Below, piece by piece: positions 1 through 8,818 of a stretch of DNA of 64,000 nt. Location: assembly GCA_018261735.1 (NCBI GenBank), contig JAGTRM010000013.1:20369-84368 (forward strand). The letters run 5' to 3'. The notes below the pieces were generated by a model. It ran no database searches. It worked only from the letters and a program-made list of their open reading frames with translations, and was not told where the DNA came from. A program made the position numbers and the translations under genes. Position 1 is the first letter of the stretch, and every line of letters begins with the position of its first letter. Source of the stretch: Pseudomonadota bacterium (GTDB lineage Bacteria > Pseudomonadota > Gammaproteobacteria > Burkholderiales > Chitinibacteraceae).

Positions 1-251
1 ACACCTTCAAGCTGTGCCGCCAATTTCTTGGTGTGCACTCCGCCCTCGATCAGAGAGTAGGCGCGCCACTGGCCTTCACGGCCCAGCCACCAAGTTTTGT
101 AGTCGAACAGGCTGTCGGCGTACTCGGTATCAGCGACCACATTGACCCAACCGTGAACGCCAAAAGGCCCGCTAACATAACCCATCACCGTCAAATCCGG
201 CGGAGCGGATACGGCAGGGACTGCCAGCGAGGCCTTGCTGTCTTTGGTCAC
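1..251 (-). CDS. rimM: Ribosome maturation factor RimM (3' part outside window)
   Basis: The first 83 codons of RimM, which binds S19 and helps 16S rRNA processing in 30S assembly. The visible residues include VMGYVSGPFGVHGWVNV, the typical N-terminal beta-barrel start of the family, followed by a tryptophan-rich stretch. The start is taken as GTG at 251, 10 bases after the rpsP stop; no strong ribosome binding site is visible, so translational coupling to rpsP is likely. The gene runs off the window edge. The order rpsP-rimM is the usual one (normally followed by trmD and rplS). Confidence 0.9.
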   Translation of the reverse strand, partial: MTKDSKASLAVPAVSAPPDLTVMGYVSGPFGVHGWVNVVADTEYADSLFDYKTWWLGREGQWRAYSLIEGGVHTKKLAAQLEG

Positions 252-261
252 AGTATGCAAA

Positions 262-507
262 TCAGGCTACTTTGTAGCCCTTGAGCAGGCGAGCCACAGT
301 CTCGGACGGCAATGCGCCAACGCCGAGCCAGTAGTTCACGCGATCCATGGCGAAGCGAACACCTTCTTCGCTTTCGGCAGCAACCGGATTGTAGAAACCA
401 ACGCGCTCGATGAAGCGACCGTCACGGCGATTGCGGGAATCGGTCACCACAACATTGTAGAAAGGACGATCCTTGGCGCCACCACGGGCAAGACGAATCA
501 CAACCAT
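262..507 (-). CDS. rpsP: 30S ribosomal protein S16
   Basis: An 81-residue S16, full length for the family, starting [20 protein letters not shown] with the conserved RLAR.G.K..P.Y motif. S16 binds the 5' domain of 16S rRNA and stabilises the body of the 30S subunit. It heads the rpsP-rimM operon; ribosome binding site GGGAT lies just upstream of ATG at 507 and a sigma-70 promoter is visible at 558-587. Confidence 0.97.
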   Translation of the reverse strand: MVVIRLARGGAKDRPFYNVVVTDSRNRRDGRFIERVGFYNPVAAESEEGVRFAMDRVNYWLGVGALPSETVARLLKGYKVA

Positions 508-557
508 TATTTTATCCCTACCCCGTCACGGGGAATGTTTGATCGGAAAAGCCGGGC

Positions 558-587
558 ATTCTACGGCAAACAGGCAACCGCAGGCAA
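558..587 (-). promoter_or_regulatory. Predicted sigma-70 promoter of rpsP-rimM
   Basis: Reading on the minus strand: TTGCCT (587-582), an 18-base spacer, then TAGAAT (563-558), about 50 bases before the rpsP start. The -10 is one mismatch from TATAAT. No other -10/-35 pair of equal quality is seen in the ffh-rpsP gap. Confidence 0.5.
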
Positions 588-631
588 GAAGCGCATGCAA
601 AACAAACGCCCCGCCCCGCCGGGCGGCAGCT

Positions 632-1987
632 TTACATGCCTGGCAACAAGCCCTTCGCACCCTTCATCGCGCGCATCATCTTGCCCATGCCGCCCTTGCT
701 GAACATCTTCATCATCTTTTGCATGTCTTCAAACTGCTTGAGCAGCCGGTTGACTTCCTGCACCTGCACACCGGCCCCCAGCGCGATACGGCGCTTGCGC
801 GAGGCCTTGATCAGGTCCGGATTGCGGCGCTCGACCGGGGTCATCGAATTGATAATGCCTTCGAGCCGCGCCACCGCCTTGTCGCTCACTTGCGGATTAT
901 TCGCCATCTGCGAGAGTTGGCCCGGCAGCTTGTCCATCAACGCCCCCATGCCGCCCATCTTCTTCATCTGCTGAATCTGGCCCTTGAAGTCTTCCAGATC
1001 AAAGCCCTTGCCGGACTTGACCTTCTTCATCATCTTCAGCGCTTCTTCCTGATCGACATTCTTTTGCACATCTTCGATCAGGGAAAGCACATCGCCCATG
1101 CCCAGCACGCGGGACGCCATGCGGTCGGGATAGAAAGGCTCCAACCCGCCGAGTTTTTCGCCTACGCCGATAAATTTGATCGGCTTGCCGGTCACATGCC
1201 GTACCGACAGGGCCGCACCACCGCGCGAATCGCCATCGAGCTTGGTCAGCACCACGCCGGTCAGCGGCAGTGCTTCATTGAAGGCCTGGGCCACATTCAC
1301 TGCATCCTGGCCCTGCATCGCATCGACGACAAACAGCGTTTCCACCGGCTTGACCGCAATGTGCAGCGCCTTGATTTCGGCCATCATGGCTTCATCAATC
1401 GCCAGACGGCCGGCAGTATCGACAATCAACACATCGTGGAAATGCCGCTTGGCATGATCCAGCGCAGCAAGGGCAATATCTTCCGGCTTCTGCCCCACCG
1501 CCGACGGAAACCATTCGACTTCCAGCTGTGCAGCCAGTGTCTTCAGCTGTTCGATAGCAGCCGGACGATAAACGTCGGTTGATACCAACAGCACTTTCTT
1601 CTTCTGCGTTTCCTTCAGCAACTTCGCCAGCTTGCCCGAGGTCGTGGTCTTGCCTGCCCCCTGCAAACCCGCCATCAACACCACTGCCGGCGGCACGGCG
1701 GCGAGATTGAGCGCATCGTTGTGCGCCCCCATCAGCTTGGTCAATTCCTCGTAGACCACGCCGATCACGGCTTGGCCCGGCGTAAGGCTGCCAATGACCT
1801 CCTGACCCTGCGCGCGCACCTTCACATCGTTGATGAACTGCTTGACGACGGGCAGCGCCACGTCGGCCTCGAGCAATGCCATGCGCACTTCGCGCAGCGC
1901 ATCCTGAATATTGGCCTCGGTCAGTCGTGCATGACCGCGCAAGGTCTTGACGACGCCAGAAAGGCGATTGGATAGATTATCGAGCAT
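632..1987 (-). CDS. ffh: Signal recognition particle protein Ffh
   Basis: The 451-residue SRP GTPase that binds 4.5S RNA and signal sequences of nascent membrane proteins and docks on FtsY. Domain order is normal: N domain (about 1-85), G domain with GLQGAGKTTT (about residue 107), DTAGR (about 190) and TKLDGDSRGGAAL (about 248), then the methionine-rich M domain (about 300-451) ending in a KKMGGMG / FSKGGMGKMM region. Length is normal. It diverges from ypjD, a common proteobacterial neighbour. Confidence 0.98.
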   Translation of the reverse strand: MLDNLSNRLSGVVKTLRGHARLTEANIQDALREVRMALLEADVALPVVKQFINDVKVRAQGQEVIGSLTPGQAVIGVVYEELTKLMGAHNDALNLAAVPPAVVLMAGLQGAGKTTTSGKLAKLLKETQKKKVLLVSTDVYRPAAIEQLKTLAAQLEVEWFPSAVGQKPEDIALAALDHAKRHFHDVLIVDTAGRLAIDEAMMAEIKALHIAVKPVETLFVVDAMQGQDAVNVAQAFNEALPLTGVVLTKLDGDSRGGAALSVRHVTGKPIKFIGVGEKLGGLEPFYPDRMASRVLGMGDVLSLIEDVQKNVDQEEALKMMKKVKSGKGFDLEDFKGQIQQMKKMGGMGALMDKLPGQLSQMANNPQVSDKAVARLEGIINSMTPVERRNPDLIKASRKRRIALGAGVQVQEVNRLLKQFEDMQKMMKMFSKGGMGKMMRAMKGAKGLLPGM

Positions 1988-2068
1988 GTTTTCTCCTGCG
2001 ACAGGCTGCCGGTGACCGGCCCGGTCTGTTAGACTTTCCCGATCGTCATTCTACCTGAAGTTGCCGCC

Positions 2069-2875
2069 GTGCCCTGGTTCGCTCTGGCCGCCCTTGTCAT
2101 TTACCTGGCTCTAGCCAGCCTGGCTTGCTTTTCCCGGCGAGCCGCCGGCGGCACACCCCATCCCGCAGCTGAAGTCACACTCCTACTGCTGGGCCTGCTC
2201 CTGCACGGCGCCGCCTTGTTCAATCCGTTCGTACAAGCGGAACCCTTGCACTTCGGCGCTTCCGAGGCACTGTCCCTGACCGCCTGGCTCGCCCTGGCGA
2301 TCTACCTGGCCGGACAACTGGTCTGGCGCCTGCAAGCCCCCCTGACCATGCTGATCACGCTGGCCGCGCTCTTCCTGCTCATCGCACTCATCCTGCCCGG
2401 CGGACCGGTACTGGGTTACAAGATGACTGCACTGGCACGCGGGCACTTGCTGCTGGCCATGCTGGCCTACGGCATGCTTACCAATGCCGCAGCGGTCGCG
2501 TTGCTCATGCGCCTAGCCGACCGGCGCCTGCACCACCCCCGAGCAAACACCCTGCTGCACGCGCTTCCGCCACTACTGACACTGGAAAAACTGCTGTTCC
2601 TCTGTCTTTGGCTCGGCTTTTCCCTGCTCACGCTGGCACTGACCAGCGGCGCACTGTTTGCCGAACAGGCATGGGGTCACTCTCTGGCGCTCAACCACAA
2701 GACCTTTTTTTCCGCCGTTGCCTGGATCGCCTTCGGCAGCCTACTGGCAGGCCGCTCACTGCGCGGCTGGCGCGGTCGCTTTGCCGCCAATTGGACACTG
2801 ACCGGTTATGCACTGCTGCTTCTGGGTTATATCGGCACCCACTTCGTCCTGGAAGTCATCCTGAACCGAGTTTGA
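2069..2875 (+). CDS. ypjD: Cytochrome c assembly (CcsA/YpjD-type) membrane protein
   Basis: A 268-residue integral membrane protein with about eight hydrophobic segments, matching the CcsA/CcmC-like cytochrome c assembly family known as YpjD beside ffh. Conserved features seen are the central L.RGHLLLAMLAYG segment and a late AWGHSLALNHKTFFSAVAW segment, corresponding to the tryptophan/histidine haem-handling region of the family, although the classic WG.YW.WD signature is only loosely kept. GTG start at 2069. Direct haem handling is inferred from the family, not shown. The remnant of a CorC-type gene follows, as an intact gene does in related genomes. Confidence 0.8.
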   Translation: MPWFALAALVIYLALASLACFSRRAAGGTPHPAAEVTLLLLGLLLHGAALFNPFVQAEPLHFGASEALSLTAWLALAIYLAGQLVWRLQAPLTMLITLAALFLLIALILPGGPVLGYKMTALARGHLLLAMLAYGMLTNAAAVALLMRLADRRLHHPRANTLLHALPPLLTLEKLLFLCLWLGFSLLTLALTSGALFAEQAWGHSLALNHKTFFSAVAWIAFGSLLAGRSLRGWRGRFAANWTLTGYALLLLGYIGTHFVLEVILNRV

Positions 2876-2908
2876 CAGCTACGCGCCACGGTTCAATCAT
2901 TACCCGAT

Positions 2909-3235
2909 CGGTCACTTTTTCTGGAACAAATCGTTGGTGAATTCACCATCAATGCCCCGGCAACAGCAGCCGACTGGATCACCAGGCCGATGGCAGCGTT
3001 CTGCCCGATGGAACAGCCCCGCTGCGGCGAGTCAACAGGGAACTGAAAACGCGTTTTGCACTTGACGACCCCAAGACACTCAACGGGCTGATTCTGTAGA
3101 ATTTTGTAGTATTTCCAGGACATTCCCGAGGTCGGAATCTGCCTGGTCATTTCCGGCCAGCGGATGGAAATTCTGCAAACGCAGAATCGCAGCATATGGA
3201 TTGTGCGCCTGATTCCCTCCCCGAAAAATCAATAG
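2909..3235 (+). pseudogene. Remnant of HlyC/CorC (CorB-like) transporter C-terminus
   Basis: No intact frame exists, but three consecutive pieces read as the C-terminal end of the CorB/HlyC-CorC family. From 2921 one frame reads LEQIVGEFTINAPATAADWIT; a shift then gives QADGSVLPDGTAPLRRVNREL and DDPKTLNGLIL; after an in-frame stop and another shift comes FQDIPEVGICLVISGQRMEIL, ending at TAG 3233-3235. These match the end of the CBS pair and the transporter-associated domain (PKTLNGLILE, EDIPE.G, MEIL.). The DUF21 membrane domain and most of the CBS domains are missing. In related genomes the intact gene lies beside ypjD, so this is decay in place. Confidence 0.75.
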
Positions 3236-3323
3236 TTCTGCTAGACTCAGCGAGAAATACTGACAAAATGCATTGATCTGCACCTGGACCAGCCACGATT
3301 ACCTGACAGAGAACGTATTATCC

Positions 3324-5033
3324 ATGGCCACTCAGAACCTCTCTGGTCTTGCCCGTCTGCTAGTCCAGCACGCGCACCTGGTTGAAGCGGACGCCGAAGC
3401 ACTGCAATCCACGGCCACCTCCACCCAAACACCCTTTATCGAGCAGTTGATCCGCAGCAAGAAAATGTCGGCACGTGACATTGCCGAGTTTTGCTCGCAA
3501 GCCTTCGGCTATCCCATTCTTGACCTGGACCAGGTCGACCCAAGCTACATTCCGCAGGGCGTTCTGGATGTCAAAGTCATGTCCACCCAACGCATCGTAC
3601 CGCTCTTCAAGCGTGGCACGACCAAGCTGTTCATCGGCATATCCGACATCACCAACATCCAGGCGGTCGAGGATGTTCGCTTCCAGACCGGATTACAGGT
3701 CGAGCCTATTGTCGTTGAAGACCCGAAGCTTGCCGCACTGATCGAAAAAATGGTGGAAGCCACTGGCGCCAACATCAAGAACATCGTCATGGATGTTGCC
3801 GACCTGGAAATGACGGGAGGCGACGAGGAAATCCAGCAAGACAGCGCGGTCAATGTCGAGGTCGATGATGCACCGGTCGTCAAGTACATTCAGAAAATGC
3901 TGCTGGACGCCATCAACAGCGGCTGCTCGGACATCCACTTCGAACCCTATGAAAAGTTTTACCGCATTCGCTACCGGCTGGACGGGGTTCTGCGCGAGAT
4001 CGCCCAGCCACCGCTCGCCTTCAAGGAAAAGATCGCCTCGCGCATCAAGGTCATTTCCAAGCTGGATATTTCCGAAAAGCGCATCCCGCAAGACGGACGC
4101 ATGAAACTGGTGCTCTCCAAAAACCGCGCCATCGACTTCCGCGTCTCAACCCTGCCCACGCTGCACGGCGAAAAAATTTGTATGCGTATCCTGGATCCCG
4201 CCCAAGCCTCGCTCGGCATTGATGCACTCGGCTACGATCCGGACCAGAAAGAAGCCTTGCTGAATGCCGTCAGCCGCCCTTACGGCATGGTACTGGTCAC
4301 CGGGCCGACCGGCTCCGGGAAAACGGTATCGCTTTACACGTGTTTGAACCTGCTCAACAAGCCGGATATCAACATTTCCACTGCAGAGGATCCGGCTGAA
4401 ATCAATTTGGCCGGCATCAACCAAGTCAACGTCAATGAAAAAGCCGGGCTGACTTTCCCGGTCGCACTGAAAGCCTTTTTGCGCCAGGATCCGGACGTGA
4501 TCATGGTGGGGGAAATCCGCGACTACGAGACCGCAGACATCGCGATCAAGGCAGCCCAGACCGGCCATATGGTATTCTCGACACTGCACACGAACGATGC
4601 GCCCGCCACGCTGACCCGGATGCTGAACATGGGCGTTCCCGCCTTCAATATTGCATCCTCCGTCATCTTGATCACCGCGCAGCGCCTGGCCCGGCGCCTG
4701 TGCCCCAGTTGCAAGACACCCATCGATATCCCGGCGCACGCCCTGCTCGAAGCCGGTTTCAGCGAAGCCGATCTTGATGGCAGCTGGACCCCGTATCGTC
4801 CGGTCGGGTGCAATGCTTGCCGGGATACGGGCTACAAGGGCCGGGTAGGCATCTACCAAGTCATGCCCATGACCGAAGACATGAACCGGCTAGTCATGAA
4901 AGGCGGCAATGCTATCGACATCGCCGACCAGGCACGGCGCGAGGGCGTACGCGACCTGCGCCAGTCAGGATTGATCAAGGTCACGCAAGGACTTACCTCC
5001 CTGGAAGAAGTCATGGCAGTTACCAATGAATAA
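3324..5033 (+). CDS. pilB: Type IV pilus assembly ATPase PilB
   Basis: The 569-residue hexameric extension ATPase that powers pilin polymerisation. The N-terminal MshEN/T2SSE_N region covers about residues 20-150. Walker A GPTGSGKT is near residue 328, the Asp box and Walker B (DPDVIMVGEIRD) near 390-401, and the His box TGHMVFSTLHTND near 413. A zinc-binding pair of CxxC motifs (CPSC about 460, CNAC about 494) completes the set. ATG at 3324 is chosen because the protein then begins MATQNLSGLARLL; an in-frame upstream ATG at 3273 would add 17 unrelated residues. It is followed by pilC after 27 bases. Confidence 0.96.
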   Translation: MATQNLSGLARLLVQHAHLVEADAEALQSTATSTQTPFIEQLIRSKKMSARDIAEFCSQAFGYPILDLDQVDPSYIPQGVLDVKVMSTQRIVPLFKRGTTKLFIGISDITNIQAVEDVRFQTGLQVEPIVVEDPKLAALIEKMVEATGANIKNIVMDVADLEMTGGDEEIQQDSAVNVEVDDAPVVKYIQKMLLDAINSGCSDIHFEPYEKFYRIRYRLDGVLREIAQPPLAFKEKIASRIKVISKLDISEKRIPQDGRMKLVLSKNRAIDFRVSTLPTLHGEKICMRILDPAQASLGIDALGYDPDQKEALLNAVSRPYGMVLVTGPTGSGKTVSLYTCLNLLNKPDINISTAEDPAEINLAGINQVNVNEKAGLTFPVALKAFLRQDPDVIMVGEIRDYETADIAIKAAQTGHMVFSTLHTNDAPATLTRMLNMGVPAFNIASSVILITAQRLARRLCPSCKTPIDIPAHALLEAGFSEADLDGSWTPYRPVGCNACRDTGYKGRVGIYQVMPMTEDMNRLVMKGGNAIDIADQARREGVRDLRQSGLIKVTQGLTSLEEVMAVTNE

Positions 5034-5060
5034 GCCCCACCCCCTCACGGAGACACGCTG

Positions 5061-6293
5061 ATGGCTGTCCAGACCAAAGCCCAGAGCATCAAGGTCAAAG
5101 AATTCACCTTCCAATGGGAAGGCAAAGACCGGACAGGGAAAGTCATCAAGGGAGAAATGCGCGCGGGCGGGGAAAATGTAGTAAAAAACACCCTGCGCCG
5201 GCAGGGCATCAACGTACTCCGAACCAAGAAACTTCGCTTGCGCAAGGGGCGCCGCATCAGCGAGCAGGACATCACCATGTTCACCCGGCAACTGGCCACC
5301 ATGATGAAATCCGGGGTTCCACTTCTCACCTCGTTTGATATTGTCGCCAAGGGTCACGGCAATCCATCGGTCACCAAGCTGCTGATGGATATCAAAGCCG
5401 ATATTGAAACAGGTTCTTCTCTCACCCAGGCTTTTCGCAAATACCCCAACCAGTTCGATGCCCTGTATTGCAATCTGGTCCAGGCAGGGGAGCAAGCCGG
5501 TATTCTCGACACCTTGCTGGCCCGGCTTGCCACCTACAAGGAAAAAATTCTCAGCGTCAAAAAGAAGATCAAGTCGGCCATGTTCTATCCAACGTCGATC
5601 ATCGTTGCGGCCTTCGTCATCACTGCGGTGATTATGATTTTCGTCATTCCGGCCTTCAAGGATCTTTTTTCCAGTTTCGGTGCAGATCTGCCCGCCCCCA
5701 CCCTGCTGGTCATGGCCCTGTCGGACTTTTTTGTTTCTTATTGGTACCTGATTTTCGGCAGTATTTTTGGCGGTATTTATGCCTTCCTCAAGGCATGGAA
5801 GCGCTCTGAAGCCCTCCAGATCTTCATGGACCGCCTTCTTCTCAAACTTCCAGTCATTGGCGAAATCATCCGCAAAGCAACACTGGCACGCTGGGCACGC
5901 ACCCTGGCCACCATGTTTGCCGCTGGTGTTCCGCTTGTGGATTCCCTGGATTCAGTCGGCGGGGCCTCGGGCAACTATGTATACAGAATTGCCACCAAAC
6001 GCGTGCAGTCCGATGTCGCCACAGGTACCAGCCTGACCCTTGCCATGCAAAATGTCGCAATCTTCCCGAACATGATGCTGCAAATGGTTGCGATCGGCGA
6101 GGAATCCGGCTCCCTGGATTCCATGCTCGGCAAAGTTGCCGACTACTACGAAGAAGAGGTCGACAACGCGGTGGAAGCCATGTCGAGCCTGATGGAGCCC
6201 GTCATCATGGTGGTGCTCGGCGTATTGATCGGCGGTTTGGTCATCGCGATGTATCTGCCTATCTTCAAAATGGGTGCTGCCATTGGTGGATAA
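5061..6293 (+). CDS. pilC: Type IV pilus inner-membrane platform protein PilC
   Basis: A 410-residue polytopic inner-membrane protein with two T2SSF domains, each with the FTRQLATMMKSGVPL / RTLATMFAAGVPLVDSL type of repeat. Three membrane segments lie near 174-198, 223-243 and 381-402. It forms the platform between PilB and the pilin fibre. Good ribosome binding site (CGGAGA) 9 bases before ATG 5061. The 3' end overlaps pilD by 20 bases. Confidence 0.96.
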   Translation: MAVQTKAQSIKVKEFTFQWEGKDRTGKVIKGEMRAGGENVVKNTLRRQGINVLRTKKLRLRKGRRISEQDITMFTRQLATMMKSGVPLLTSFDIVAKGHGNPSVTKLLMDIKADIETGSSLTQAFRKYPNQFDALYCNLVQAGEQAGILDTLLARLATYKEKILSVKKKIKSAMFYPTSIIVAAFVITAVIMIFVIPAFKDLFSSFGADLPAPTLLVMALSDFFVSYWYLIFGSIFGGIYAFLKAWKRSEALQIFMDRLLLKLPVIGEIIRKATLARWARTLATMFAAGVPLVDSLDSVGGASGNYVYRIATKRVQSDVATGTSLTLAMQNVAIFPNMMLQMVAIGEESGSLDSMLGKVADYYEEEVDNAVEAMSSLMEPVIMVVLGVLIGGLVIAMYLPIFKMGAAIGG

Positions 6294-7146
6294 ACTGCAT
6301 TTCGTTGACCCGTCAGCCTTCGTTGCCATCGCAGCCTTGCTGGGCTTGCTGATCGGCAGCTTTCTCAACGTGGTGATCCATCGCATTCCCATCATGCTCG
6401 AGAACAACTTTCGGCATGAGTGCGCTTGCCTGGATTTGCCGGATGATCAGGCCCCCCCACAGGTTCAGCGCTTCAATCTGGTCGTACCGCGCTCAGCATG
6501 CCCCCATTGCGGTCACGCCATCAGCGCATGGGAAAACATTCCACTCATCAGCTGGCTGATCCTGCGCGGGCGTTGCCGCGGATGCAAAACCCCCATCAGT
6601 GCGCGCTATCCCTTGGTCGAGTTACTCACAGCAATGATCTCGGGATGGATTGCCTGGCGTTATGGCGCCTCACTGCAAAGCGCCGGCGCCCTGTTGTTTG
6701 CCTGGTCTTTGATTGCCCTGGTCTTTATCGACGCCGACACCAGCCTGCTTCCAGACGATCTGACCCTGCCACTGGTCTGGCTGGGCCTGCTGTTCAACCT
6801 TGGTGGCGGCTTCGTGCCCTTGCCCGATGCCGTCATCGGCGCGATGGTCGGCTACCTTTCCCTCTGGAGTGTTTACTGGCTTTTCAAACTGGTAACCGGC
6901 AAGGAGGGCATGGGATATGGCGACTTCAAGCTCCTGGCCGCGCTTGGCGCATGGCTGGGCTGGAAGATGATCCCGGTCATCATCCTGCTTTCGTCGGTGG
7001 CAGGCGCAACGCTGGGCATCATCATGATTCTATTGGCCCGTCATGGCATGGGGAAACCCATGCCATTTGGCCCCTACCTGGGTATTGCCGGTTTCATGGC
7101 GATGCACTGGGGCGCCCCGTTGCTGAGCTGGTACGGCTTTGCCTAA
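6274..7146 (+). CDS. pilD: Prepilin leader peptidase/N-methyltransferase PilD
   Basis: A 290-residue polytopic aspartyl protease that cleaves and N-methylates type IV prepilins. Visible are the N-terminal LLIGSFLNVVIHR motif, the zinc-type cysteine pairs CPHC (about 76) and CRGC (about 102), and both catalytic aspartate regions: DADTSLLPDD (about 152) and GYGDFKLLAALGAW (about 213). The start is a GTG at 6274, inside pilC; TTG 6283 and GTG 6286 are alternatives. No prepilin gene is present in the window, so its substrates lie elsewhere. The coaE start overlaps its stop. Confidence 0.95.
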   Translation: MLPLVDKLHFVDPSAFVAIAALLGLLIGSFLNVVIHRIPIMLENNFRHECACLDLPDDQAPPQVQRFNLVVPRSACPHCGHAISAWENIPLISWLILRGRCRGCKTPISARYPLVELLTAMISGWIAWRYGASLQSAGALLFAWSLIALVFIDADTSLLPDDLTLPLVWLGLLFNLGGGFVPLPDAVIGAMVGYLSLWSVYWLFKLVTGKEGMGYGDFKLLAALGAWLGWKMIPVIILLSSVAGATLGIIMILLARHGMGKPMPFGPYLGIAGFMAMHWGAPLLSWYGFA

Positions 7147-7756
7147 GCACTTGATTGTCGGGCTTACCGGAGGCATTGGCTCCGGGAAAAGCAGTGCCGC
7201 GAGACGGTTCCGCGAACTGGGCGTACGGGTGATTGATACCGACGAGATCGGTCACGTGCTTTCGCACCCACCATCCCCCGCACTGCAACAAATTGCAAGC
7301 CGAATGGGGCAAGCGTTCCTGCTAAGTGATGGATCACTGGATCGTACCCGCATGCGCAAGCACGTTTTTTCCAGCCCTGCGGCACGAGAAACACTGGAAG
7401 CCATCTTCCACCCACTGATCCGGCAGGAGGTCGAAAGACAAATCGGCGCAGAAACCTCCGCGCCTTATACGATTCTCGTTGTTCCACTGCTTTTTGAGAC
7501 ACAGCGGTTCCGTGCCTTGATCCAGCGCAGCATCGTTGTAGACTGCAGCGAAGAGCAGCAAATAACCCGCGTCATGACTCGCAGCAGCCTTTCACGTACC
7601 GAAGTGATTGATGTCATGTCAACCCAGCTATCCCGCGAAAACAGATTAAACCTGGCTGATGACATCATTTGCAACAATGGAACGCTTGAGCAGCTTGAAG
7701 ATCAGGTCGAACAGCTCCATCAACGCCTTCTGCTTCTGGCCAATAGCGTACAATAA
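7139..7756 (+). CDS. coaE: Dephospho-CoA kinase
   Basis: A 205-residue enzyme for the last step of coenzyme A synthesis, phosphorylating the 3'-hydroxyl of the ribose. P-loop GLTGGIGSGKSSAARRF at residues about 8-24, the DTDEIGH substrate motif near 34, and the LLFETQRF lid region near 120 are all present. TTG start at 7139 overlaps the pilD stop by 8 bases, so expression is coupled; pilD-coaE is a common betaproteobacterial arrangement. Confidence 0.95.
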   Translation: MPKHLIVGLTGGIGSGKSSAARRFRELGVRVIDTDEIGHVLSHPPSPALQQIASRMGQAFLLSDGSLDRTRMRKHVFSSPAARETLEAIFHPLIRQEVERQIGAETSAPYTILVVPLLFETQRFRALIQRSIVVDCSEEQQITRVMTRSSLSRTEVIDVMSTQLSRENRLNLADDIICNNGTLEQLEDQVEQLHQRLLLLANSVQ

Positions 7757-7816
7757 CCAGTTTTCAAACGGGCGGCCTTGCTGCAGAATTGCATATCTTC
7801 ACCGGACGGTGCCACA

Positions 7817-8575
7817 GTGATCCATTACGAGTTCCCCATTAATGAACGCATCCGGACGCTGCTGCGCCTGGAGGATCTCTATAATCGTACCGTGCATTAC
7901 ATCGGCCGCGAGCATGCGCTCGACCACCATACGGCCTTGCTCGGCCTGTTTGAAATCATGGAAGTTGCAGGACGCGCCGACCTGAAATCCGATTTACTGC
8001 AGGAACTCGAACGCCAACGCCAACTACTGGTTTCACTGCGCAACAATCCGGATGTCTCTGAAGAAATTCTGGAAAATGTGCTATCGGAAATCGAAGGGAC
8101 TCACGCGCGCCTGTTGGAAATGACTGGCAAGTTCGGGCAGCACCTGCGCGACAATGAATGGCTGATGACGATCAAGCAACGTGCAATCATCCCCGGGGGC
8201 GTGTGCGAGTTTGATCTGCCCTCCTATCATTACTGGCGCAAACAAGGCTGCATGCAGCGCCAGGCCGATCTGCAGCGTTGGTGCGCCCCGCTGCTGCCGA
8301 TCAAGCAAGGACTGGAAATCGTCCTGCGCCTGCTGCGCGACTCATGCAAGACCAGCCACTATGTCGCCAAACATGGTACGTTCCAGCAAATGTCGGGCGG
8401 GAAAACCATGCAGATGCTGCGTATTTCCTTGGCTGCAGACGTGGTGGCCGTGCCGGAGTTATCCGCCAACCGTTATGCCATCAACATTCGTTTCGTCAAT
8501 CCCGCCACATCGGGAGAGCGCGCGAAAGTGGTAGACAGCGATATTCCCTTTGCTCTTGGATACTGCAATCTGTGA
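7817..8575 (+). CDS. zapD: Cell division protein ZapD
   Basis: A 252-residue cytosolic FtsZ cross-linker (YacF/ZapD family). The family start [16 protein letters not shown] is seen right after GTG 7817; an upstream in-frame TTG at 7778 would add 13 unlike residues, so 7817 is preferred. Helical N-terminal half (about 10-120) and beta-rich C-terminal half ending in [11 protein letters not shown] fit the family. It lies in the coaE-zapD-yacG block and its stop overlaps the yacG start by 4 bases. Confidence 0.93.
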   Translation: MIHYEFPINERIRTLLRLEDLYNRTVHYIGREHALDHHTALLGLFEIMEVAGRADLKSDLLQELERQRQLLVSLRNNPDVSEEILENVLSEIEGTHARLLEMTGKFGQHLRDNEWLMTIKQRAIIPGGVCEFDLPSYHYWRKQGCMQRQADLQRWCAPLLPIKQGLEIVLRLLRDSCKTSHYVAKHGTFQQMSGGKTMQMLRISLAADVVAVPELSANRYAINIRFVNPATSGERAKVVDSDIPFALGYCNL

Positions 8576-8757
8576 GTTACGCACCGCGCAAGATCAACTG
8601 CCCGCAATGCGGCAAGGATACCCTCTTCCATCCGGACAACCCTTTTCGTCCGTTCTGCTCGTCCCGGTGCCGCCTGATTGACCTGGGCCAGTGGGCCGAA
8701 GAAAATTACCGCATCGCTACCGAACCAGAACCAGCCGGTCACGATTCTGTCATTTGA
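8572..8757 (+). CDS. yacG: DNA gyrase inhibitor / zinc-binding protein YacG
   Basis: A 61-residue zinc protein; the four cysteines CPQC (10-13) and [14 protein letters not shown] (29-33) are typical of YacG, which in E. coli binds GyrB and inhibits gyrase. GTG start at 8572 overlaps the zapD stop by 4 bases. It is full length. The last codons overlap the first Pho-box repeat of the olsB promoter. Confidence 0.92.
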   Translation: MSYAPRKINCPQCGKDTLFHPDNPFRPFCSSRCRLIDLGQWAEENYRIATEPEPAGHDSVI

Positions 8758-8775
8758 CAGTCATTCCCCTGTCAC
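8747..8775 (+). promoter_or_regulatory. Pho box (three PhoB half-sites) upstream of olsB
   Basis: Three 7-base repeats spaced by 4 bases, giving an exact 11-base period: CTGTCAT (8747-8753), CAGTCAT (8758-8764), CTGTCAC (8769-8775). This matches the PhoB consensus CTGTCAT-N4-CTGTCAC. TTTAAT at 8784-8789, a short distance downstream, is a plausible -10, and olsB starts at 8819. Regulation by phosphate starvation is inferred. Confidence 0.8.
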
Positions 8776-8818
8776 TTCATAGCTTTAATGTTGAGCCAGT
8801 TCACTGGAGACACTCAAC

